DNA of 64,000 nucleotides from Taeniopygia guttata (lineage: Eukaryota > Chordata > Aves > Passeriformes > Estrildidae). The stretch lies in NCBI RefSeq assembly GCF_048771995.1, contig NC_133032.1, positions 21,677,501-21,741,500 of the forward strand, in the 5' to 3' direction. Numbering within the stretch: the first letter of the stretch is position 1; every line of letters begins with the position of its first letter. Positions 1 to 11,040 of the stretch are shown in pieces. Made by a program: the position numbers and the translations under genes. The notes beneath the pieces are model-generated. The model was not told the DNA's origin, did no database searches, and worked only from the letters and a program-made list of their open reading frames with translations.

Positions 1-785
1 CTTAATTACTGGAAACCCAGATCCCTGGCCTCTGAAATTCAAAGAAACATCATCATTAGAATAATCGCTTTCCTCAGCACTCTCTGAATTCAAGTTATTT
101 TGCCCAATTGATTGAGGACTTTTCTCCAAACCCTTGATCTTATTTATTTGCTGCATTGAAATGCAGTCCACGGAAGAAAACATTGTTCTAGCACCATTTC
201 CCATTTTTCAGAATGCAGTTACAATTTCATGTGCTTCTTATACAGCAGCTTACCTCTATTTATTGCTTCCATGGAACTGTAATATTGACATACGAAGCAT
301 AAACAAAAAAACTAAAAATGCAAGAAACTAAATCTATAAACTTACAATTAGTGAGAACATAGTAACAGTAAAATGCTTTTCTGAGCATTCTGGTCCGATG
401 GTAATGCGTAGTGTTCTTTTTATACCACTATGCCATTTTATAACATTACTTAGATGACTAAGATGCTAAGATGGAAAACTTAACAAGCCAGTTAATACAA
501 CTGGTTACAGGAAAAATAACTAAGAAATGAGATACACAGGTTTAATTGCCTTTGACTTTGGACTGCCAGTTTACCTTTGGCAAGTTTTCATGTTTGTGCT
601 AGTGAGCTAAAGAGAAGTAGGATGAAGGCTTGAGCAATAGACTGCAGTGGTTCTCTCTATCCCTCTTTTCCTGGTTAAATTTGATTACATCCAAAGCTTG
701 TTACTTAGTACATCAGTTACAGCCTGTAAGGTATGCAAACAATGGTAAGAACTAACTGGGTGGATGCTAAAGACCACTGACACAC
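1..785. other. Left edge: probable DYTN intron
   Basis: Downstream, in the DYTN sense, of the exon ending at 786, I searched 785-151 on the minus strand for the second half of the ZZ finger (a CxxC...C pattern) and saw none. The exact 1-150 open frame on the minus strand is discussed under findings. Otherwise nothing can be supported. Confidence 0.5.
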
Positions 786-3700
786 CTGATGCCTGTAATG
801 GGGAAAACTTTGCAGACTCTGCATCTAGCTTGGTGAGAAACCATTTCCATGGCTGATAATCTGTAACATGTAGGGAGCCACAGGAGAACAGCAGGCTCTG
901 ATCTCAGCCAAGACAGGAATTTTTCTTCAACAATAGGTGCATTCAGAACCTAGAAAAAATACATGTCTCAAGCTCATACATTCACTTGAAAAAACTAGTG
1001 GTTTATCTACAATCTCTAATAAAAGCTCTGATACTGGATTTTGCTGGCATAAATTTTCCATTCATGTAAAATGTTACTGGGTTCCAAAGGTTTTGGAATA
1101 AATGTGGGAGTCCTCAATAGTACCTTACTGAGCATCTTTTCTATAGATACAAATCCTCTCATACTGTGAGACTGATGATCAGCCCTGCTTCTTAAAAGTA
1201 GATACTTGGGGATGTTATGTGGTGATACACTTGAAGTTTTAATCAATCTGCAACATTCGGAATAATTTCCCAGGACATCAGAATTTCACTCACCCCATGG
1301 AAACAGTCATGAATCGCAATTTCCACACAAGACAGAGTGCAGCCTTCTCCCACAATGGCTGGGATCTACATCAAGAAGAAAGGCTCAGAAACACCTCAAT
1401 AAAAAACAGATGTTCCCATCATGCTCTGCTGCAATGGTGACAGCACACAGATGGTGAAGTATCTATAGCAATGCCATTTTAAACACTATTCTGAAGAAAG
1501 CCCATTCATATTCATGCCATCAGTATGCAGTTTCACAGTTCAGGGTGAATGATTTGTTTCCTACTCACTTACTGTAATGGATAAACATACTATATTTTCA
1601 CAATATACTACTGAAGAACACTGAGTTTAAATCCCAGAGGTCATTTTCAAATCCCATTTTCAGCACCAGTTCAGCTGGAAATACCTGTATGTTCAGGCAA
1701 CATGCTCCAACTGCAACCTATTCTATTGAGTACAGACATCTGCTTTAGGAGCAGTTGTATCCAGCTGTTTCCAGGACCTATAAGCTCAGGCAACATGAAT
1801 ACACAGAGGCATTCACTAATGAAAGTGGTTATTTTGAGTAAAAGGACAGAATTTGATTCTTTTACCTACTTTGCATGATAGCTCCCTACGTCCACAGTGT
1901 CCTATTAACTTTAGTCCCATAAGGTAATCAAACATAAAAGATATCAACCATGAAGGGTTTTCTTGTGCTAGGTTAACACAATCCTACAAAATCTGTTGAG
2001 TAACAGCACTGCACTGACATTACCTGATTTAAGTCTCTTAGAAGGCTTCTCAGGGCACTACAGGTGATTAATGTCTCCTTCCCATCATAGACAGCATAAA
2101 ACTGGAAAAAAGCTGAAAACAAGGAAAAAAACCCTGGAATCTTAGCAGAGCCTGAACTGTCTTCAAGCTATCTTCAAACTGCTATAGTAATTGCAGTCTA
2201 ACCAATAAACCCCTCCAGAAAGTTTCACTATATTATGTACCTAACAAGCTCTCCGTGACTGCTGTGACCATAGATCTCCCTACAGTGAGGAAAAGAGAAG
2301 GAAAGCAAGGAAGAAACAATGAAATCATTATTAGAACATTGGGAAAATATTTAAATATGTTTAGACAAGAAGTGCTCTATTTAAATTGTGAATTGCTAAT
2401 TTAAAACTACGGGTTTCTGTTCTTTTCTGCTAAGCAACTAGAAGCTCTACTTAAATGTCACTATAACCTCTTCTGAAGCTTCCTTTTGCAAAGATGGCTA
2501 CAGATACTGGTTGGAAAGCATTATTCTGCATCAGCCCTTCTTTACAACTAAGCAGTCAACATAATTTACTTTTTTCATGGCAGAGCTGACTTTTATTTTA
2601 AAATAAAAATATTATAATGGAGATTTTCCTCAATATTCAGTATTTCAGGTAGTGTATAAAAATCATACATTTCCCACCTCTGTATTTAGCCAGTAGAGTA
2701 TCTCCTGAAAGGGAAATTAGGGCAGCTGCAGCAGATCTGGTTTTGACATACCCTGTTCCAGATCTAGGAAAATGAAATAAGTTACACTATATTCACTGAG
2801 AGTATAAAGACTGAAACATCTAAAGAATATAATACTACTATGTAGGAAGAAAACTTCAAAACAAATATCCTTTTTTAAGTATAAATGCAACCAAAGTAAC
2901 ACTTCAGTGATATTTTATGTCTAAAACCCTTTGTCACTGAACATATCTGCAGAATTAACTGTTCCAAGATACCATGCAATCATAAAACAAAAAGAAAATA
3001 TCTCCTTCAGAGACTTGACATTACAAGTAAAATGTAATTTTACATTTACAATGTATGTCCTAAAAATTCTGCTCTTTGAATTGTGGAAAGCCTTCCCAAA
3101 TACATTAGTGAATAAAGGATACAATCTACGTTTGGCACAGCTCCACTGTGGCCCCAGATCTGCACTAAGCTTCTCTTGGGCTGATTGCACCTAATTTCAC
3201 TGAAACTCAATTTAAACAAAAGGATATATGCAGGAGCAGGACATTTAGTTTTGACCATTAGATAATAAATAATGTAGATTAATTTAGAACCCAATTTTGT
3301 GACATAGGCACCTAATGGAAAACACCAATTTTTTTTTTCTTGTGAAGACAATGCAGACATTAATCAGAAACCACAAATCAGGGAATCCCAGAAATCTATA
3401 TTTAAGATATTACTTTTGCAAAGCTTCAAAATATCATTACATAGGATTTTCTTCAAGAGTCTTTAGATAAACCCACACTGTGTAAAGCTGCAATATATTC
3501 TCTAAAGTATGAGCTGCATGGGAAATTGTCGCTTTTCCAGAAATTCAAAGAAAAATCTCCAAGACTAAAGCTAAAGTACACAGTCAAACACCCTTCAGAT
3601 ATTTATGTAAATTTATTAAGTAAATACCACAAAACCATAGAAAATTCCTATGTGCTCCTAGTGTTAATAGTGGAGAATAACATTCTATAGAGAAAATACT

Positions 3701-6700
3701 ATTAGAAAATTATACAAAGCTTTTTCTATCATATATACATGTCGAGAAACTTGTGAAATAATTTTTAAAAAAGAAATAGCATCAAAAAGAAAATGACACT
3801 CCTAAAACAGTCCTAAGAAAACAGACTAAAAGACAAAGATAGTACTGTTAAGAAGATTCTTCTAAATAATTTCCCTACAGCACACAAAAATTACAAGGTA
3901 CTCTTGATGTTTCTAGCTTTGTTTCTTAATACAGAATTTATTCTAAGCCTTAACTGATTTTTTACCAAAAAAAATTATAAAGTGGGACCTTATGCAGTAG
4001 TGATCATATGAGTAATGAATAATGATTTGATTAAAAGTCCTGCAGACCACTTATCTCATTTACTTTCAGTAAAAACTTTGCTATGATATAGAAGGGAAAA
4101 ATTTCACCTGTGGCAAATAACTTGTACAATGAACTTAGTCTTTGTCTTTTAAATCTGATACAATCACAAACCAATCCTGCCTTTAGTGAATAAACTCATT
4201 ATTTAAAAACAATATATAAGAAAAATACATTCTGAGAGGTGTTTCCTTATTATGTTCAGAAACTTCACTATTCACAAAGCTGCTCAACTGCTCATCAATT
4301 TTGTTTCATAATTGGTAGATGAACTTTTTAAGCCTGAGGAAATTGAATAACAAAAAGTGACTGGCAAATTCCTGACCTGTGCATGGGTACTATTCTCCCG
4401 AGTCAAATATGGATTCATTTTTAGGAGTGTATCAAAATATCTCAGAAGTCAGAAGAAGAGCTACTCTGTAAAGCTTTTCAGAGAAAAAGTCAGCATGGAC
4501 TGGCAAAAGTCTGGGTTTCCAAATAGTTTTGGGAACACTTGAGCACTATGTTTCTGATGCAGTTTTGAGAATTATATTCCTACAGCTGAACTACTCCTAG
4601 TTTTTATACAAAGCAAAACCAATCAAAATAAATTGATTCTACCACTCACACAGAAATGGTGTGAGTGGTAGAAACAGACTTAGTCTAGCAATACTTTGGG
4701 TGGGAGCTATATGATCTTTAAGGTCCTGTCCAAAAACAAATTCTTTGACTCTACGGTACTTCACAATGGATCTACGTTTCTTCTTCTCACCTGTCATACA
4801 TGGCAATCAGTAGGCCCAAAGTGAATTCAGCAGCTCTTGGATCTACCTGGCCTGGTTTTTCTAATCTTGCTCTTTGGAACAGTTTCATCAGCATTCTAGA
4901 GATTTGCTGCATGTTCAGAGAAATCTGCTCTTCTCTCTGCCTTTGTTCACTTGATATGATGTGCTGAATCAGACAAACATCAATCAAATCCACTGTGAGA
5001 AAATTAAGGAAGAAATGAATGAGGATCCCTGCCTTTTCATGAATGGGAAGCATGACTATTTTTTATCAGAAATGCTTAGCTAAGACATGTCTGTAAAATG
5101 AAGCCTAAAACAGTACACCACATAAAAAGAAAACCAGTACCTGTGGTACTTCCACATTGACACATAGCATCAGGCAGATAAACCATATCAGGGCTGAGAC
5201 CAGACTAAATATATTCATAGAAGAGCATCCCCAAATTAAAGAAATATGTCCAAGGTCAACAAACTAGTCACTTTCTCTGTGCTACCCTGAAGAGCTCACT
5301 TGCAATACTGTGCATTCTTAGCAACAGACCATTTCAAATAGAAAATTCAAGATTTCCATGAAATTTAGCTCAATATGGAATTTACATCCAGTAATTTCAA
5401 AGTGAGCTAGGTGACTAGTGTTGCATAACTCTCTGCTTGCACTGATTTCTCCCTCACTTCAAAGACAAGGAGAATGAATACTAACCAGGAGTTTTCTTGT
5501 TTATCATATTCTATTTTGCTCTCATTAATTCTTATAGTCCAGTCAATACATTTTCAATAAGCCATGATTATTTCCAATAAATCAGCTCCTAAGAAACACA
5601 TTAGAATTTGACTTTTCATGAGCATAATACACAGAAAAATATCAATAATTGTCAATGATGTCTACATAGCAGTGTTGCAGACTGTAAAAATAATTTGATT
5701 CTGTCATAATTTTAGAATTTCACTAATGTATTTCCATTGACATTCAAAAGGAAAAAAAAATCAATTTGTATATGAAACACTATCTAGATCTTAAGTGTTC
5801 ATAATCCATTCTGAAACTCCAAGGTGGAAAATGAGAGAGCAAAGTAGCATAATAACTCATGGTGACAGCAATGCAGATTTTATAGAGACTCTCCTCCCTG
5901 TAAAAGCATAGGATTCTCTTTGGCTACTAACACTGGCAAAGCCTTTGTACTGAGCGTAGTTTTAGGGCTGTTCTGTATACGGAGCTCTCAACATCACTGA
6001 AGGCCTCTGTGAAAGAAAACAAACACACGTTACAATAGAGTGGTTCATTCAAAACTAACTAAAAATCAAAACAACCAAATTTGGAGTTTCGAGTTGATCA
6101 ACACTCTGAAAGAAAATTTTGGGTAAAAAAAAAAGAAAACAAAAAGATAACATTTTCTTTTTTTTTCTAAATAACTTTGTGGGGTGAACAGTCTTCTTGT
6201 AAACAATGACACGATCTCTTGTAAAATCAGTATTTAACATAGAGAGCACATCTTTTCTTTGGGAATCAAGTTTATTCATATATTAGAACAAGGCCGATGA
6301 GGATTATGCATTGTACAAACTTTTAGCCAAGATCATAATGAAATAATATTTCTTCATGCAAATAAGTTTTTTGATCAGAGATGCTCTTCTTCAAGGGACA
6401 GTTTGTCAGTTTGCACAGCAGGGTTATTATTTTGGATGCCATTTATTTCAAGCACCAAACAAATCTTTCAAGATCAACATGTGGGACTCTTGCAGAAGAA
6501 GACAAGCCCTTTACCAGAGCAAATTATTTTTGACATCTCTGTTTAGCAAACCCACTCAATCTGCTTTACTAAATCTCAAATCTCATACCCTTATACGATT
6601 TCAGCTTATTTCTTTCACATCAATAAAGGATGTTTTTCTGAGTGGAAAGTAAGTGATGCTGACTGTGACCTATACCCGATACATTACATATACCTAGAAC

Positions 6701-8078
6701 TTCAACATCAAAAACGAAAGCTTGTTCACTAAACTTCAGAAACTAGAAAAGGATTTATCAGTTGTCCTTCTGTCCTCAGAGACTATTTTCTCCCTGCACT
6801 TCAGAGAGGGTTACACATAGTTGATTAAGGTTAAAGATAAGCAATAAATATGTATAAATGAGTAGAAATAACTCACAAAACACTTCACCTGTTCAGTCTG
6901 GAAAGAAGCCAATCTGTGTGCAATGCTTTCCAAGAAATACACCAGATTAATATTAATAGTCAGAAAATTATGGGCTCTTCTGGTTCCCAGATGCTGCCTA
7001 AGCTATAGAAAGATGCCAATAACTGCTATACCATCTGTTTAGTCCTGCTCTTGTCGTACTATGTTTTGTGATATTATTTGGAGATGCAGTGTAGCATATC
7101 ATACAATGTGAAAAATTAGTTTTGACTTCCACGCATCATCAGTTCTCTTTCCTCAATAAACTGATCCAAAGCCCTTTTGAAAGCAACAGAACAACTCCCA
7201 CAGTTTTCATTCGGCTATGGATTAAGTTCCAAATGCTTATTCTCAAATACAAATGCTAGAAATATACACATGATTCAACTCAAACACCTTCCATGCACAA
7301 GATGATTTTCAAATTGAAGGGAATCTGTTTTAGTAGCCATCTGCTACTTAATTCTAGTCCACCCTTACAAACAAAATGTGGCCCTCAAAGTAGGGCATTC
7401 TGTGCCTGTCAGGCACAGTTCCAGAATTAACTTGCGAGGACACATAAGTAAAATAGCAAATCATTTTATAATTATTACTGATGAGAGGCTATTTAGGGAC
7501 ATGAAAATCTTTATTTCTCATAGGAAGGGGGCTTCCCCTCTGGATAGAAAACCATCATGTAATCATTCTGCCCTGGGTCAAATGTCACCCCAAGAAATAT
7601 AAATGCCCTTTGTTAAGAAGCTGACAAAGGAGTTCCTACACAGATAGAAGTGTGCTGATTCCTGACATCTTCAGTGGTTACCTGCTATTCTGTATTTTGA
7701 GGTATTTGCTCTGTGGCAGATGAGGTGTCCGCTGAGATTTTGCACTCAAAAAGGGAGTGTATGGCCATCTTCATGCCTATTCCAAAGTATGGAAAAAACC
7801 TTAGCATTTATTATAAATTAGGGATCACAGCCCAGTGTGCCTGACCATTCCATAACCCAGTGTGATAGTGGCAAGGAAGGTGCCTGGACAGATCCAACAA
7901 TAAAGGCAGGACATCACACCTGTGTAATTTGCCATTTATGTGCTACAGCACAGAGATTCTCAAAGTGATATGATTTCATTAAAATTCAGTAGTTTCTGTT
8001 TGAAAAGACACAAAAATGCCTTTTGAGAAAAGTTGGGAAAAAATAAGAAAAATCCTTACCCTGCAAGTCTGGATCCAT
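786..8078 (-). CDS. DYTN: DYTN (dystrotelin), 5' part of the coding region, partial
   Basis: Dystrotelin is a small relative of dystrophin and dystrobrevin, with EF-hand-like regions followed by a ZZ zinc finger. Seven coding exons were traced on the minus strand: 8060-8078, 5932-6006, 4791-4992, 2678-2763, 2024-2112, 1294-1365 and 786-949. All have AG/GT borders and matching phases, giving 235 residues plus two bases. The protein starts MDPDLQ. It continues with YRTALKLRSVQ and LCQLDLIDVCLI, then the EF-hand-like stretch (SGTGYVKTRSAAAALISLSG, AFFQFYA, LRSLLRDLNQ). Next come IPAIVGEG, EEKFLSWLRSEP and LLWLPTCYRLSA, very close to human DYTN as I remember it. The last exon holds the first ZZ cysteine pair (C224, C227) and ends in phase 2. 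The second half of the ZZ and the coiled-coil tail are not seen and should lie left of the window. Position next to MDH1B agrees with human order. Confidence 0.93.
4637..4673. repeat. Perfect 15-bp inverted repeat with 7-base loop
   Basis: The arm ttctaccactcacac at 4637-4651 is answered by its exact reverse complement gtgtgagtggtagaa at 4659-4673, around the loop agaaatg. It lies in a DYTN intron, between the donor of exon 4791-4992 and the next exon, directly beside the CR1 fragment. It would form a stable hairpin in RNA or single-stranded DNA. No transposon family is recognised. Confidence 0.9.
4690..4756 (+). mobile_element. Short CR1 LINE 3'-end fragment in a DYTN intron
   Basis: The stretch resembles the last bases of CR1, read on the plus strand: a match to GCTAGATGATCTTTAAGGTC, then a 'cctgtccaa' for the usual 'cccttccaa', then degraded terminal repeats around 'attctttgactcta'. 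About 70 bases survive. It is heavily diverged and so probably old. It lies about 35 bases from a DYTN splice donor. Confidence 0.55.
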
Positions 8079-8106
8079 TTGAAATTAACAGATGGCATAA
8101 GGCATT
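8079..8106 (-). other. DYTN: DYTN 5' untranslated part of first coding exon, with upstream ATGs
   Basis: A strong acceptor (TTTGTTTTGTTATAG on the minus strand) precedes position 8106, so the first coding exon is probably 8060-8106 and an upstream non-coding exon must exist. The 28-base leader holds two ATGs before the MDPDLQ start. One opens a six-codon upstream ORF (MPYAIC, then TAA). The other runs across the main start in another frame. The acceptor and ATGs are seen directly; any effect on translation is inference. Confidence 0.6.
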
Positions 8107-10681
8107 CTATAACAAAACAAACCAAAGTGTAAAACCACATATTCTAGACAGAGACATATTGAACCATTCAAATTAAACCTTTTAATCTGAACAATTCACT
8201 GGATGCATTTCAGAAATTAATTTAAACAGAATTACATTAAACAAAATAGTTTTGGTGCCACGTGCAGAGAAATGCCAGCAAATGGCAAGCTCTCTGCTCA
8301 GCATAAAATAGGAGTAATTCAAGTAACTGCAAAGATGTAGCAGGGCAAAACCAATCCTCAAAACAGTTTTAAGTAGAGGAAGTAAGATCTTTCACTATTA
8401 AGAGCCCAGTGTTTACATGCTGTATTACTACATGGTCCATAGTGTACAATTTCAGGTCACAGAGGGCATATCTACACCAGACTCTTCCTCAGATTCACTG
8501 ATTGCAATTATTCAAAAGTATTTTCTAAAATTTTCAAGCGAAACTAAAGTTTTAGGCTGAGTTGTCATTGGTTTTTATTGAGCTGATATGGAAAGGGAAA
8601 AGGAAGCTTAACCATGAACCTACTTACATCAATAACCATGAAAGCAAAAGTAGTTATGTCCCTGTAATAATGGAAACTGAATGCCTCCCCTCAGGATTTA
8701 TTTCACTAATGCTCTAAAACTGCATTATATTTTCAATCACAGAAATAAAAATATTAATTACCTGTAGTAACTATCTTTCAGCTAACACAGCAGTTGAGAA
8801 ACACTAGGTGTAATGGATCTAAGTCACACAAGATTCCAAAGGCCATCTATATGGCTTACTGTGCAGAGCAAAGGGAAAGTTTGCTAAAATAAATAAAAAT
8901 TAAATAGTTGTAAATGATTTAAAACTTAAATAATAAATATGGTGTTAAATCTGAATTTAAACAAATGGTCACTTCTTACATTTTTTGAGTTCGAATCATT
9001 GATCATTTTTCATAAACATGACAGAATACTGGCCATTTATGAAGCATATTCAATGATCTAAAATTATTGAGTCTACCATAAATATTCTCCTCACCATTTT
9101 AACTGGTGAAAGCTGCAACGTTGTGTTTCAGTCCCTAGATTTCAGTCATTACCTAAGTTTAGATACTTAAAATACTGAGATACAGATTTGCTTTAATTTG
9201 TTTTAATAGTCTTTTTCATTCAAGACTATAATGCCACAGTTTTCACTGTAGTCCTTCTTTGAAAAAAATACCACTGTGTTTCTTTTCCACTATTCTATTT
9301 TCTTTCTTACTAAGAGTTATTTACTGCAAAACTACAGCTCTGCCCAGCATTTATACAGGCACATAAGTTTGCCTACAGATATATATTCATATGCAATATA
9401 TATGAAAATATGATACAACTGTTCCTAAAATAGCTGCAGTAGTAGGAGCCTCTGCATAACTTGACAGAAAAGTTCATGTACAGAAATCAGTGAAAGAAGA
9501 CACAGAGCAATGAATTAAACATAAGTGTTTGGTGAAAGCTACATGTAGCAGTCTAGAAGGTAGACTTAGAAATACACAGCTTGCCTCCTTTATTTTCTCT
9601 GTACCAGAGGTACATAAAATAAAGAAAGTGGATGGGATGAATGTAAAAATATCCAGGTTAAACTCACTTAAATTAGAACTCATTAGAATTTGCTTGCTCA
9701 AATAAGAACACATCCACTGACTTAATGAGTTATATAGCATGCATAATCTATGAGTGCTTGATACTTAGTATAAGATGACCAGATCTCTGTCCAGTAAAAC
9801 ACAATGTCTAACATTTAAATTACCCATATGGAAAAACACTCTATAGTCTTGTACTAGGGTATTCATAGTCTCAAAGTCAACCATGTGTTTCTGTGTTTTA
9901 CCAAACTGGCTATTATTGTACAATATCATATCTATAAACCCTCCTTCTAAAAAGTTACAGAAGACATTATTAATGTATGTACAGTCTACATTTTCATATA
10001 CAAAACTCTGTGGACAGTCCAGATCTTGACTGTGTGGGTGAAACAAAGAGAATCTACTTTAGTGTTAGCACATGAACACAATGTGAAAGCAGAAACAGTA
10101 TCTGGTGCCCATATAATCTGAAGTAACTTTGCCCATTGATACACCATTTCAGCCTGTTATATTTCAGTTCCTTTTGTGCTTTAATAGTGAAAAACATTTA
10201 AGAAAACAAATTAAAAAATTAAAATTATGTACAAATGTTCAGGAAATAAATTGTTACAGTTAAAAGTCCTGGCCCATTAAAATGAATACTCTTTTGTGCA
10301 GAACAAGGATAGCTTTTTTCTTGACTCTAAGTGGAATGTGAAAGAAAAGTAACACTTGATTACTTATATGTACTTTGTTTGATGTACAGGTTCTCAGAAT
10401 ATGTACTTTAGCAAATAAAATGCATTTTGAAACATACTACATAATTAAATTAAAGTACAGAGAAAGACGAGCCACATGAAGTAAGGCAGAAACCTCCCAG
10501 CAGATCAATCTTTTTGATCACAGAGACTTTTCTTTTGAAATCAGACAACATATGATCAACATCTTAGATATGCATAAAAGAACCTACAATTACTTTTGTT
10601 TCCTGTGAAGGGTGAAGACATTTTATGTTTTATTCAAATGCCAAAATTATTGTCTCTTCTAAATACAGCAGCTGCGCTTAC

Positions 10682-10800
10682 CTTCCTGTCATTACTTACT
10701 GAAGGTCCAGAAGTCAGATGATACCGCCAGAGAAGTCCAGTAGTTTTACAGCACTTAAAAGTTGACTTCAAGACACAGTTCTAAAGGTTTCACTTTTAAA
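10682..10800 (-). other. DYTN: Candidate DYTN 5' non-coding exon
   Basis: A good donor (GGAAG followed by GTAAGC) ends at 10682 on the minus strand, about 2.6 kb upstream of the acceptor of the first coding exon. It is followed downstream by a long intron and preceded by two X-box-like motifs at 11013-11040. I place a non-coding first exon here only because the donor is strong and the position fits. The upstream end is unknown and 10800 is nominal. Confidence 0.25.
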
Positions 10801-11012
10801 TTAAAGCTGCTCACAACAAATGCCTAGCGAAGGCCTAGATCAAAGTATCAGGTAATTGTCTAAGCAGTCAAAACAGAGAACACTAATTAATTAGTAATAA
10901 ATATCCTGAATTATTAAAGATAAAACTTCTTTGATCCTTGTTTCAAAGCTTTTTTTTTTTTAGTTGGAGTGCAATGTTTCTAAATTGAGAGGCCTTTACT
11001 AAGCATCTCCCA

Positions 11013-11040
11013 GTTGCTGAGAAACTGTTGCTATAGAGAC
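11013..11040 (-). promoter_or_regulatory. Two adjacent X-box-like (RFX) motifs upstream of DYTN
   Basis: On the minus strand the sequence reads GTCTCTATAGCAAC (11040-11027), one base, then GTTTCTCAGCAAC (11025-11013). Read on the plus strand, both match the general X-box form RYYNYY-N(1-3)-RRNRAC. The second differs by one base from the palindromic motif in the MDH1B promoter. X-boxes are bound by RFX factors, which drive genes of motile cilia and testis. Binding here is inferred. Confidence 0.4.

Noticed and set aside
1016-1246. 76-codon minus-strand open frame between DYTN exons
   Set aside because: Its TPTFIPK segment loosely recalls the IPTFVGE of dystrotelin, but the true counterpart (IPAIVGEG) is in exon 1294-1365, with correct splice sites and phase.
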